Shown in pieces: positions 1-11,534 of a stretch of 64,000 nt of DNA. The translations under genes were made by a program, and so were the position numbers. Source of the DNA: Adiantum capillus-veneris (lineage: Eukaryota; Streptophyta; Polypodiopsida; Polypodiales; Pteridaceae); assembly GCA_014529385.2 (NCBI GenBank), contig CM043944.1, positions 176,753,740 through 176,817,739 of the forward strand, read 5' to 3'. The notes beneath the pieces are model-generated. The model was not told the DNA's origin and searched no databases. It saw nothing but the letters and a program-made list of their open reading frames with translations. Every line of letters begins with the position of its first letter. Position 1 is the first letter of the stretch.

Positions 1-554
1 AGTTTGAGCCAGAGTCTTAACATTTTCTTCCCACAACAATTTAGTTCTAGACAACTGGAGGATTGAAATTTGGATTTCTTTCATCAATAAACGTGTTTAC
101 AATGTGTAGAAGCTCATCCCTATGACAATGCATAATTGTGACACTCCATTTATGATCTTTGTTAGCACAACAAGGATAGCCACATGTTGAATGGCGTGTA
201 CATTTAACACAGCTCAATCTAGAACTTGTGTTTTGACAAAATTCCTACTAGAGAATCATGTCAAGACTCAAAAGCTTACCTTAATATGTGACTTTACAAA
301 GCTCAATCTAGAATTTGGGCTTGAAGTTTTGTTTTGACAAAATGCCTACTAGAGAATCATGCCAAGACTCAAAAGCTTAGCGTCATATGTGACTTTACTA
401 GCATGAAAACCACTGAAATCTACATGCATACAAACACAATGTGCATCCTAGAACATTGTTCACCTCTTCTTAAGAAATAGAGAACGAGAAGAATTGTCCC
501 ATTTTTGTGTATTTTTCCCATAATTCCTAAATATGTGTTATAGCTCAATTCCAT
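1..554. other. Non-coding start with one ~90 bp direct duplication
   Basis: No credible gene is seen in this stretch. It holds an imperfect direct duplication: 211-297 and 300-398 share the start AGCTCAATCTAGAA, the core CCTACTAGAGAATCATG and the end ATATGTGACTTTAC. The second copy carries about 12 extra bases near its start. Nothing else is recognisable. Confidence 0.7.
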
Positions 555-1913
555 GTGATCACAACAAAAGATATGCCAGACAACATCATAATGGGAATGC
601 CAATGGCCCATAAGATGTTAGAGATACAGAATGAAAACATGACGAAGTCATCACAGAGAACAAAGGATGGAGACCAAGACTGGTCACTCACGGACGACAT
701 CACAAAGTCCTCAGGCACAGTTAAAATGGAGACTGATACTAAAACAGATCTTATTGAAGATGATTCATCTCCATCAATCAGAAGTTTAGAAGAGCTTGAA
801 GTAAATCAAGCAATATCAAGTACAGATCAAACAGAGAAAAGAGCAACCACGATACTATTGAGCAGAGAATGCCTCCGAGACCAGAGGTAAAGAAGACAAA
901 TCTTTTAGACAAAGGTAAAGCTAAAGTGGAACTTCCATCGACTAGCAAAGAAGTTGTGACAGCATATGCCTCTACATCAAAGAACCCTCATGGATCAACT
1001 TCTTCAAGAAAGTTAATATTTCAAAACTTCAAGTCAAGTGCTGACCCAACTGAACCCTCTAAGGAGACACCCATAAAAGCAAAGATATTTCAGTCAAAGT
1101 AATAAAAAAAGCAAAGGAAAGTCAAGCAATTGTTTTTTCAGAGCAATCTAGTCAAAGTCCATGGTATGGTTTGGATTAAGGACGGAAAATCAACAATAAA
1201 AGACAAACACATGGGATGGATAGCATCGCAATGGATCTTAAAGGAACAAGAGTACTATCGAGGTGATAGACAGATATGGGTTCCAAAACCACAGGTTGGA
1301 GCATATGAAGTAACTTCCAGTCCCTCCCAAGAAAGAAGGCCCACAAGGTATCAACCTTGGCAATGTCCTAGGATACCTAAGAAGCAGGTATAAAACACAA
1401 CAACATTGAAAGATGCTAAAGTCAATCACAACCCTCAAGAGGATACTGAAAAAAGATGGATCTCAAAAAATCTTCCTCTTGGACAAAGATTCTACACAGG
1501 GTATACAAAGATTTGGCTACCAGTAAACCATAAACCAACTGCAACGACACCAAACCTACATGAAGATCTCAAGAGCTCAACAAAGTCAACAAAGGAGTTA
1601 CAAAGGTCCTCAAAATGTTTGGATTCCTAAGTCTTCCAATGCTCCTAGTCAAAAGACAACTGTCAATGATCAATAGAGGCCTACAACAACATCAAAGACT
1701 CCTATCAACAGGCCCAATTGGAGAATCAAACAGATAATAGAGTCCTCACAGTCAAAGAAGGACAACCCAACCAATGTGAATGCATATTCAAAGATGATAA
1801 AACATGTACGGCAAAATAAACCTTCAATGCCAACTTGGTCCTTCACTAATCCTCTTTTTGAGGATTCAAGCTTACTTTTACCTAAAGAAATGTTTGTAGC
1901 AAGCACAAGAATG
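555..1913 (+). pseudogene. Decayed repeat-derived coding region with recurrent W-x-P-K motifs
   Basis: From 869 to 1630 one reading frame runs on with only a few stops (TAATAA at 1100-1105, TAA at 1391-1393, stop near 1628). A shifted frame precedes it (555-890) and another follows (about 1600-1913), which is how a once-continuous coding region looks after decay. The product is rich in K, S, T, P and Q. Short tryptophan-proline motifs recur every 30-50 residues: IWVPK near 1275, IWLPV near 1510 and VWIPK near 1616. Such linker-like segments occur in some plant retrotransposon polyproteins, but no protease, integrase or RT motif is present. Retrotransposon origin is therefore inference and the product is unrecognised. 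Confidence 0.35.
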
Positions 1914-2540
1914 TAAAAAGCAAGTCACCAGGGTGCAAGAAACACTCTTTGGCACAATTAGAGTCGGGCTTCTGAGCCATAAAATGAGCAAAGCATTAGA
2001 CCCAAAGCTTCAAGTTATATTAAACTCTGTGCTAAGAGTCGTAGTTATTAAGATTACACTCAAGTTGGAAGAGTTGAGAATATATCTAAGTCATGTCACT
2101 CATGCTGGATGAGATGAGCATAAGAGTCAAAGTCTATTAACTTACAATTGGTGGAGTGTCGTAGAGTCCAGCGCTCATGCACATTGCATAGTAAGATCAG
2201 AGCACATATCCTCGTCAACAAAAACCATTCTTAAAGGGGTGCAACTTTCAAAGCCATGTCATATGGTTTTATAGCTACACCATCTTTCTGAAGATCCCCT
2301 CAAAATCTTTCTTGCATAGCATATTGTTTTCCATGCATTTTTGTGTATGTATAAATAGTATATCCCATTATTGGACATATGCACTATACACTCTTTTTTG
2401 CTTCCACCCATGCACCTTGAGTGGAGTACAAGAGGCAACAAACCAATTGTTGAGCTTATATGTGAAGCTACTCAATATATAGAGAAGCCATATATTGAGT
2501 ATCTCAACACCAATGTCATGCTAACCAACAGGTCATGTAG
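1914..2540. other. No gene seen
   Basis: Ordinary mixed-composition sequence. Frames are short and broken on both strands. A TATA-like stretch (GTATAAATAG) lies near 2348-2357 but has no recognisable gene behind it. Confidence 0.6.
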
Positions 2541-3320
2541 TGGAGTCACTACTGAGCGAGTAGGAAGCTTGGGAATTGCCCAACACTGCCTATCGCTTGG
2601 TGTTGACCTTGATGTTAAAGCCATCACAGGTGACGGCAAAGACCTTAGGGCATGAAAACCGACAACGGTAAGAAAAAAATTCAATGGAGTCACTACTGAG
2701 CGACTAGGAAGCTTGGGAATTGCCCAACACTCCCTATCGCTTGGTGTTGACCTTGGTGTTAAATCCGTTACAAGTGCTAGAAAATACCTTCAGGAATGAT
2801 AACCGACAACAGAAAGACCAAATTAGTGGTCAATACTGGGCGAATAGTACGCTTGGGAATTTCCCAACACTCCCTATCACTTGGTACTGACCTTGGTGTA
2901 ACCGACAATGAAGACCATGGTGATGTCACTACAAAAATATAGTTGGAGTCACTACTGAGCGAATAGGAGGCTTGGGGACTACCTAACATTCCCTATTTCT
3001 TGGTGTTGACCTTGCTCTTAAACTCATTATGGATGACAGTTGGGTCAATACGGGGTGAATAGGATGCTTGGAAACTACCCAACGTTCCCTATCGCTTGGT
3101 ACTGACCTTGGGGTTAAAATTATCACATGCGACAGTGAAGTCAACACCAAGAAAATAGGAGGCCTGTTGACTGACCAATGCATCCCATCCCAGCAGGGAG
3201 GCATTGTAGCACGACCTAATCGTAACCCACAAAATTGTCAAACGCTCCCTATCACTTGGTACTCACCTTGGGGTTAAAATTATCACATGCGACAATGAAG
3301 TCAACACCAAGCGAATAGGA
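2541..3320. repeat. Satellite-like tandem array, ~100-145 bp units
   Basis: Imperfect units start near 2541, 2685, 2829, 2944, 3042 and 3250. Each has a GAGTCACTACTGAGCGA-like start, a GGAAGCTTGGGAATTGCC-like middle, then a CCCTATCGCTTGGT core followed by TGACCTTG. Spacing drops from about 144 to about 100 bases along the array, so units have been shortened. The apparent short proteins here merely translate the repeat. A second duplication, of a GCAGGGAGGCAT-containing block, is at 3193-3240 and 3353-3400, tying the array to the LTR end that follows. Confidence 0.8.
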
Positions 3321-3354
3321 GGCCTGGTGGCTGACCAATGCATCACGTCCAAGC

Positions 3355-4188
3355 AGGGAGGCATTATAGCACGACCTAATCGCAACCCACAAAATTGTCA
3401 AATCATGGATCAGCAACCCGGATAGGGCATGGAAGCATGAACCTAAGATGTATAGACATAGAGGATTCAACGGATCCTTCTACTCATCATAGAGAGAAGC
3501 CATGGAAAGGGATTCATCTAATCAAGAACACATTCCTAGTTACTAATCACTTGCACACAATCATGTGGTTGAAATTAACCTCTCACACCAATTAGTCTTA
3601 TTCACAACTCTTAATCACAACTAGACAAGTGTGCAATTAACATACCTACTCCGCATTAGTGTGTCCATTCCAACACAACCCCTCAATGCGACTACATATG
3701 CACACACACTAACCACACCTTGTAGAGAGAGATGAAGAAAAGGAAGGCACAACCCTCACACACCATGGCCAATGGTGTGGATAGAATAGATTAACTCAAA
3801 AAAGGGACTAGGAGATTTACCATCACATTAATACAATCTCACTCCACATAATCAAATAAAGAGACTAATAAGAAAGAAGGTGTAATTGATTATTATAAAT
3901 CAAGAGCTACATGGGCATGGAAAGCCCATGAGCATCATGACCATCCACTCTACAAAGAGGAGAACTCACCCAATAATGACTACTCATGAAGCATAGGGCT
4001 CTTTTATAGCTTTGGGCCTCAAACCCTTCAACTATGGGATAAAGTTGAACTCTCTAGCCTAGACTCATACAACTTTGGAACTCCTACATGAGCCCAAGCC
4101 CTATACATTGAAAAGGAAATATTGTGCACTATGGCACATCCACAGTTTGCTACATAATTGATGTATCATGTGTTAGACGCTGCTAACA
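3355..4188 (-). mobile_element. LTR of a minus-strand LTR retrotransposon (solo or partial)
   Basis: On the minus strand a polypurine tract (AATAGGAAGGGGGGAA, plus 4189-4204) is followed at once by TGTTAGCAGC, the expected start of a 3' LTR. About 180 bases in lies a promoter-like CTATAAAAGAGCC (plus 3998-4009). The far end, near 3355, resembles the LTR end beside the primer-binding signal in the 4.37 kb tandem units: both read GGGTTGCGAT, then a GTGCTA core, then CTCCCT. The 834 bp length fits a plant LTR. No intact internal coding region adjoins. The exact 3' end is uncertain. Confidence 0.55.
3998..4009 (-). promoter_or_regulatory. Probable LTR TATA box
   Basis: CTATAAAAGAGC on the minus strand sits about 180 bases inside the putative LTR, where the U3 promoter of such elements lies. 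The call depends on the LTR assignment. Confidence 0.45.
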
Positions 4189-4206
4189 TTCCCCCCTTCC
4201 TATTTT

Positions 4207-5099
4207 GGCGCACATCCTCGTGTACCGGTGAAGCAAGACACGGTGACATGGTAGAAAGTAAGTCCATGGAAGAAATATTGAGCTGCAAAACATAAGAACA
4301 ATTAATGAGTATCAAAGGTCACCAAGAATGAATAAAACATGAAGCCAATGAACAATCATGCAAAGTGAGTTTTTGCTTCTGAAAGATGGGTCATTCATAG
4401 TCAAAAACTAGACAATTAAAAGCAAAAAAAAACCTAAACTATTGTGAAGATTAAACCACTTGAAAATTTCAGTTTTATGCATGAAACACAAGCAATCAAT
4501 TATGACCCTAGGCTAATGCAAGTTCATAAACCTATTAGCCTAAAAACTATGTGAACAATCTTAATAAATCATCCAAATCTAGCATGTCTACGGGCTATAA
4601 AAAAACTCATAATCTATTAGTACATTGTGAAATCTTTTTGAAGCTCATGGAAGTTTTGATTTTGTCATTCATTGAAAGAATTAAAGCACAATCACCAGGC
4701 TACCACCCCAAGGCAAGTCTATGTACGACTCTCGGCTCCTTGAACACTCAAGAAGGTGTTCCAAAAGCCTAGTAGCTTACCAAGGCGATGGCTAGTCCTT
4801 ATCAGCCCAGGGCATCGGTTTAGGGCGTTGACCAAGCAAGCCAAGTTGATTCCCCTCGTGTGCCAAGTGACAATAAGGCGCTAGGCCTCACATAGACACA
4901 ACATAACATAAAAAGTTTCTTTTCATGTGCCTAGTAGCATTTTTGCTACTTTTCCTTGACACTTTTTTTCTTCACTGATTCATTTTGTAATGAAATTAGC
5001 CTATTCAACTTGAGAGTAGCGGAAATTAATGAGAATACTTTCGAGAAATAACTTTGTGAGCATAACGGGTAGACATAATTGAAGATAGCAACATAATCA
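4207..5099. other. No gene seen
   Basis: Apart from the purine tract at its left edge, nothing is recognisable. Reading frames are short and unconvincing on both strands. If the LTR at 3355-4188 is a 3' LTR, this would be the remains of that element's interior, but no coding motif supports it. Confidence 0.5.
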
Positions 5100-6522
5100 T
5101 AGCAATTAGGTAACTTGGCATGAACAATACTTTTGCAAGAGAGAGAAATTAGAGAACATGACAACAGTTCAGGACCGGATTTAGGTGGACCCAGTCCCCC
5201 CTCCAATAGGCATTTGTATTATGATTTCTCTCATAAAGAGAGACTTGTTACAATACAATCTTTGTGTTCCTTGTGACCTAGGTGATGCAATGAAGATGGA
5301 AAGCTTCATGCATCACAAACATAGCATAACATAAACTTGAAGAAAGCTTTAACTATCCCAAGCCTTAGTCCCAAGACCTCAAACACCTTCGAAGGTGGAG
5401 AGAGCTAGCAGGGAAGAGGAAGAAGAAACATTTCGTAGGAGAAGGAACTAGTTCCTCACTTATCATACTCTTGTTGCTAGCATACATAATAGCATAGCAA
5501 TGAAGAAGAAGGATATGGCAAGCTTAAGCATTGAAGCATGACTCTTGGTTGGATTTTCACTCCATAGCCAAGAGTGTTGGTGTAGGCTCTCAACCTCTAC
5601 TTGCTTGGAGAAGGAGAGGGAGCTCTTCCACTTTGCATAGCACAAAATGAGAGTGTTTGTGAGTGTGTGTGGGTGAGTATACCCCCTAAGAAACCCCCTA
5701 GCTAGCTTGGGTCGACCCCCCCTTGTAGCTCATGATGAAAGCTCATTGGACCCCTCCAAACCTAGCCAATCACAAGCAGGAGCCATTACAAGCAACAAGG
5801 GTAGCCTTGGGACAAGTGTCCCCCTTTCCCCTTTGAGAGAGAGGACTTGATAAATGCACAATCAATTAATTAAATATCCTAAATTATCATTGGACCCCTT
5901 GGGTGGCCAACCAATAGGCTTTAGGCACACCATGAGGGCAACATGAGGAGGAACTTGACAAGTGTCCTTGCTGCCTCTTCAAGCTAGAGCTTCCCTTGTG
6001 AGTGTGTGTGTGTGTTCTCTCTCATCCCCCCCCCCTTGTAGGCTTGCCCCCCTGCTTGTAGGGATCTTTTTGACTTTGGATGAGCAAGCCCCTTAGTCAT
6101 CAAGCATGACTAAGCACTTGAAGTAGAGGGTGTTCCCACAAGCATCTCAGGCAAGCTTCTCAAGGCACCTCAAGCACCTTAATCATGCAGCAAATCAAGC
6201 ACCTCAAGTATGGAGCTAGTCAAGCACCTCAAGCATCTTCATCAAGCACCTCAAGCATGACAAGCACCTCAAGCACGACAAGCACCTTAAGCAGGACAAG
6301 CACCTCGAGCTTGGTCCAGGTTCCCACCTCAAGCTCAGCCCTAGCTTACCTAAGGTTAGAGGACTTTTACACACATTATTGGAGGTCTTCAATGAAGCTA
6401 ACCCTAAGGTCTTATGCTCCATTGGTTAGCCTTGCTCTTTGATAAACCATCTCCCATTTGGGCCCCTTTACCATTGGCCCCGTGTTGAGATAGATCTATA
6501 AGCACATATCTATATCTTAACA
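5100..6522 (-). mobile_element. Putative copia-type LTR, minus strand
   Basis: On the minus strand the block begins TGTTAAGATATAGATATG (from 6522), a start often seen in plant copia LTRs, just after a purine-containing GGGAGAATAAACGGGAACAAG-like stretch. Near its far end it has the U5-like series CTCTCTTTATGAGAGAAATC followed by a GGGGGGACTGGGTCC box (plus 5185-5250). The interior holds GT-rich runs and a minisatellite (6130-6315). No coding domain is attached. This is a composite of weak signals. Confidence 0.4.
6130..6315. repeat. Minisatellite with CAAGCACCTCAAG core
   Basis: About ten imperfect 12-20 bp units built on CAAGCACCTCAAG run through this stretch. Frames on both strands translate as serine/threonine-rich (plus) or cysteine/leucine-rich (minus) simple repeats and are not genes. 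It lies inside the putative minus-strand LTR. Confidence 0.8.
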
Positions 6523-7359
6523 CTTGTTCCCGTTTATTCTCCCACATTAAGTGATCAATTTAATATGAGAAAATCATTTGGGTTGGTTAGATATTAGATT
6601 TTATGACACCTTTTTTAGCACTTTTTTATTGCTTCCTTTATGAGATGCTTATGGCAATTGGACTAAAGGACTGAAGCCTAATCATAGCCCTAGGTCATGT
6701 TAAAAAATGAATGAATATTAAACTATCACTAAGAGTCTAGGATTAATGAGAAATTAATCTACATTAACTTAAGGTCAAGGCCAATTATCTATGATTAGCA
6801 CACATAAAACGTAATTTTTTGATGAGTTAATTTTCACAAAGCAAGGTGTTGAAACTTTTGGATGCCTAGCTTTCGAACATAAAAAAACCATAGCTTAGAA
6901 ACAAAAATTACTTAAGCCAAGCATAGAGAATGAAAAAATAAGCAAAGCATGGAAGGATTACACCTATTCATGCTCTTTCGAGCATCCTTGAGCAAGCATC
7001 CCCTTTGTGTAGAGAAGCCTCTTGATCTTTTTATTTGCAAAAGAAGCTGATTTGAAGCTAAGTGTGAACACAAGCTCCAAAGACCTCTTTTATTGAAAGC
7101 CAAAAACACACAAAAAGCATTATTGAAAAACCTAAAGCTAGGGTCTTGCATACCCGAATTTGCCAAAGGGAAAAAATCCAAGGGAAAAAAGTCCCTTTGG
7201 TTATGCACATGATGCTCTAGCAAATTTATGCATACACATAAAAAATGAGAGAGATAAAATGCTTCTACATAAGCAAATTTGTGATTTTTACAACCTCCCA
7301 TGCATGGTTCAAAAGTTTTATTTATTTCTAGCTCAATGAATTATGGAAAAAACAAGCCA
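6523..7359. other. No gene seen
   Basis: Unique-looking AT-moderate sequence. The longest frame (minus, 6912-7301) has no recognisable domain, and its composition does not stand out from chance. Confidence 0.5.
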
Positions 7360-7710
7360 AGAGCTGAAAATAATGCAACTTTTGAATGAAATGAAGCGGC
7401 TCCCGATAGTCAAATTTTACAATTTAAAGCTTTTCAAAAAGTTGACTAACAACTAGCCCACATGAAATTTTACATTTTTTAGTGCAATCTATGAGCTAGA
7501 GATTACGCAACTTGATGAAATGAAAATGAATGGCTCCCAATAGCCAAATTATGTACTTGAAAGCTCAAAAACGTTGGGTAAACACTAGCTCAATTGTAAA
7601 AATTTAACTTTGGACCAAGCTATGAGCTAGCATATATACGAATTTTAATCCAAAGAATTGGAATGGCTCTAGTTAGCCAAATTTTGCAATATTGCAATGA
7701 TGACACCTTC
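7360..7710. repeat. Three ~132 bp tandem repeats
   Basis: Diverged units start with GAGCT at 7360, 7494 and 7625. Each has an AATGAAATGAA-like stretch, then GGCTCCC(G/A)ATAG(C/T)CAAATT (altered in the third), and ends with an ACTAGC(T/C)CA-like segment before the next GAGCT. Confidence 0.6.
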
Positions 7711-8459
7711 TTGGATTATTTGAAAGTACACTCCTACCACATCACTTGAAAACAATTCAAATCATTAGTCCTCAAAGCATTTGTCATAGTAAGCACTAAA
7801 AGCATGCTCAAAGCAAAGTTCAAATTTTTAGGCACACTCTCGTCCCTCAAAACAAGCTCAATTTTAATGCTTTCCAATAATTTCTCATTCATTTCAAGAA
7901 TTAAAAATGCACAAGCAAGTTTAAGCACAAAGTGCGACCAAGCAAGCACAACTCATAAATCAATGCGACTCTTGTGCCTGCATGTATATCACAAAACAAT
8001 TTCCTTTTTGCAACTAAGCTTCCAATCGAGATGGCACGAATCCAATGCATAAGGCAAAAAAAAATGGTGTAATGAAATTTTGTTTATGCATAGAAATGCT
8101 CACACAACCATAGCATACACTCGACGCACACATCCATCCTTTTAAATAGCGCATTGCAAAAGAGAGAAAGCATATGATGAAGAGATATGTAAATTCTCAC
8201 ACAACAGTCAATACCCACTCTCGTGTGATTTGCCAATGCACATGAAGTGCACAAGATTCTCTTCTCCATAATTAAGGTTAACTCTAAAGGGCAACTTAGA
8301 AGCATATGTATGCCTTGATTAAATGATAAAGTAGCTTGTAATGCCAGATTTTGCAATCCATAGCAACAAAAATGTCTGTGTCCATGCCAAAGTTTTCTAT
8401 GCAGTTTCAAATCCAACAAGAGTTACTCTCTATTGTTCGCCAATTCACAGCATTCAAGA
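7711..8459. other. No gene seen
   Basis: No domain or motif could be recognised on either strand. Short overlapping frames on both strands (for example 8084-8419 minus) look like chance openings. Confidence 0.5.
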
Positions 8460-8860
8460 TGGTTTTTTTATTTTCCTTTTTTCTTTTTTCGAAGGGAAGG
8501 GAGATTGGTGGTGTGGGAAAGAGGGCTATAAGTGATGTTTATTTACTTTATTGGCACTGCAGTAAGGCAGGGACTATAGGGAGAATTTTTGCTACCATGG
8601 CCATAGGGTATCACGCCAATGGGGAGTGGCCGAGTAAGGCTTTTTTTTTGGGTGGAGTGCATGCGTGAAATTTCTATTTTTTTTGGGTGGTTCGGGTGCA
8701 TTTTTAGCGTGGAAATTTGATTGTGTGTGTGTGTGTGTACACTTTTTCTCTGCTGCAATTGATAGCGAGGTTGTGAGAGGGAAATTTGATTGTGTGTGTG
8801 TGTGTGTGTGTGTACGATTTTGAAGAGGTGTCTCTCTCTCTCAGTGTCTCTCTCTCTTTC
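8460..8860. repeat. Low-complexity block: T-runs, (TG)n and (TC)n microsatellites
   Basis: A T-rich stretch at 8464-8490 is followed by a short duplicated motif, TTTTTTTGGGTGG, at 8642-8654 and 8679-8692. (TG)n tracts lie at about 8723-8738 and 8790-8814. The phrase GAAATTTGATTGTGTG precedes both TG tracts. A TC-rich tract occupies 8829-8867. Confidence 0.8.
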
Positions 8861-9926
8861 TCTCTCTCGGAGGACAAATCAAGTTGTTGAAGTTCAATTT
8901 TATCATCGCGGGCATACGCACAACCCTGGTCTTGTTCACGCTTGTTTGTGAGGAATCTTTAATATCTATCTGTATGTATGTATGTATTGTAGCACTAACT
9001 CCTCATTGTTTGGATTTATTTTTCTTGGGACTGATTGTCCAGATTGCTGTGCTAGGGAATGGGATGCTATTGGTTGGAGATAAGTGGAAGGTTTTCTTGA
9101 AATGATGGTGGAGAAATTGTGTAGGTCATGCATTTTTACAAGAGCTAGTGGATAAAAGAGAAGACGGCAGTCTGAATGTTTGAAATACCTTGAAAAGACT
9201 GCTCAGTGATAACTTGTGATGGGAAGGGAGGCTAGAGGGAATTCTGAGAATAGGAAGAGAGAGAAGCCTTAGTCTCCCTTACAGATGCCAATTATGTTAA
9301 AGTTCACAGGTCGATCTGCAAAAAGTTTCTACCTCTTCACCCTCTCTGTCAGGTGTAAATAGATGCGATTAGACTAGGCGGTCATTGAATTTTTTGAGTT
9401 TGCTCAGCCTGTGTACATTTCATCAACTCGGCAAAACTGAGAATTGGATGAAAAACAGGCTTTTGTTCTCCCGATAGCTTTTGTTCAGCTGATGTAGGTA
9501 GCTACATTTTGAGCACAGGTAGCCATGGTTGGTGGCATGGACTTGGATGGCTCAAAGAAGTATTCATAGTGTCATTTGTAGAGGCAGCAGATTCACCTTT
9601 GAGTACAATAAATGCCTCGTCCTTTGACATGATACTACGACTGATGCAACCTTGGTTGTATTCTGTGCATGTGAGAGTAGTCTAGGAGTGGATGTCAAGC
9701 ATGTCCTCATTTACTCTTTTGGGGGGATGTAAGGTAGCTTTGATTTCTACCTGTGGAATGGCGGTGGTTTTAATTGGTCGGAAACCAGCAAAAAAGGTAT
9801 AAGAAAATCAGACTTTGAATGTTCATAAGAGATAAATTTTCTCTTGATGGTCTCAGTATAGACTCAGAACATGCTCTTCTGCAATTCAAAAGAGATAAAT
9901 TTCCTCTTGTTGAACTCAGAATAGAC
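8861..9926. other. No gene seen
   Basis: Mixed-composition sequence without recognisable domains. A 25-30 bp phrase containing AAGAGATAAATTT(T/C)CTCTTG occurs twice (about 9826-9848 and 9888-9909), the second after a shared TTCTGCAATTCAAAAG-like lead. Confidence 0.45.
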
Positions 9927-9989
9927 TCAGGACATACTTTTTTGATATAGATGATTAGATAATGCTGTCTGACTGCAACAATGCATGAT

Positions 9990-11420
9990 GCTCCAATGAC
10001 ACCCTACTCTCTGGTTCTCCAATGACACCCCGCAAAACTTGCTTGGATATTTCTTCTGCACAAAACCAAGATTTCCATCTTTGCTTCGTCGAACAACGTA
10101 GACAATTCTACGCAAAAGGCAATCAAAACCTTCAGATGATGTTTCCTTATATATATGCAAGTACATAAAGCAAAATTCTTGAATTCCCCACTCTGAATCT
10201 CTAGACATGACTGAAGTTGTATCATAGACAATTTCCGGCATCAAAGCACTATGGATATTGAGATGGTCATTTGCTGATAGCCAAATGAGTAGGGCTTAAT
10301 CCATAGATGACACTGTAAGTATGAGAACCGGAACTCCCAACTTTTGCGTTTTCAACGACTCTTGAAGCTCTGTGTGTGTCCTGGGCGATTTTTTGTAAAA
10401 CAAAACGCTAAAAAAATACTAACAATGCCAATATGGTCAATACGATAACCAAATGAGTACAAGCCAACCTACTCTTGGTGATGGAAATATGTAAGCAAGA
10501 TTTTTTAAGTTCTATTTCTTGAATCACAACCTGTGATCTGGAACCTGCTCTAGGCCGAATCTGTCTCTGAAAAGCAAGCTAGGCAACAAAGCATATGGAC
10601 ATACACAGCTCGAAACTGCAACCTGAACGTAAGCATGAGACACCACCAAGACAATGAGCTAATTATATTGCTACTAAACAAAAACAAAAACAAAATGCGA
10701 ACTAGGAGTAAAGAAAATGCAAAAGAAGATGACAGAGATGGATAGTCAAACCTACCTAAAATCTGTTCGCTCCCTGATCACCTAGTCTACCCTAAGTCTA
10801 CCCCTTGTGTGCGGCCTCAATGCTGAGCACCAAAACCACTACTTGAGTCTCCTAATCTAGCTGGAATGTCGAAGTGTGCACCAGGTTCTTGAATCGAGCA
10901 TACATGAGCAATCTCGTTCAATAGCCTCTATTCTGCAGTCTATCCTTGCACTAGTGCATGGACGTCTTCATTGTCATCTTTTCTGTAGCGAGATCTTATA
11001 GCAGGTCACCCCATAGATATCATAGTATAACCCAATGTTGCCTACAGCCTATAATGAATTGGCAAATCGCTGGATCAGAGTGAAGAGACTAGTGAGGCGA
11101 GGTTCGAGCCAACTCCGCAGGAGAAGGACCAAAAGCTGGAAAACGCCGAGAGTGATCTACAGAAATGTGTAGTACCAGAATACAATTGATCCTTATTTCC
11201 TTCGATATCTTTATTGGTGAGTATAACCATCAAGATTTTTAAAATCAAGATCAGTATTAGCGCCAAAATGTGTTGCAGGCAACAGTTCATAGACGGCATT
11301 TTCGAGGGGATCCTGTCTAGCTCTTGTACGTTTGTGGCGGATTTCACATCTGAGCTTCACAATGTATTCACCGCCATAACTTGCTTGTGTTCCATTTGTA
11401 AACAACCAGGAGTAGTGTTT
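9990..11420. repeat. Segmental repeat family R, copy 1
   Basis: This is the first of several diverged copies of a segment that recurs up to 19 kb. Marker phrases shared with other copies are TTCTCCAATGACACC (10016; also 14306 and 15484), CTGCTCTAGGCCGAA (10543; also 14867 and about 16028), ATGGATAGTC-AACCTA (10740; also 15062, 16225 and 17156), TAGTGCATGGACGTCTTC (10953; also 15276, 16438 and 17370) and AATGTGTTGCAGGCAACA (11266; also 17684). Its right half (11053-11420) matches 17470-17960. No coding function is recognised. Confidence 0.75.
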
Positions 11421-11534
11421 TTCACTTTCTTCGTATTTAACATCGTATTTGGCTCATCGCTCACTTTGCGTTTTGCAAGTGCTTCACCTCTAGAATTAGC
11501 ACCAACATTTTTCTTGTATTCAAAGATAAGCCGA

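Noticed and set aside
2541-7710. Regular repeat spacing considered as a CRISPR array
   Set aside because: Units are long, diverged and contiguous without unique spacers, and the genome is eukaryotic.
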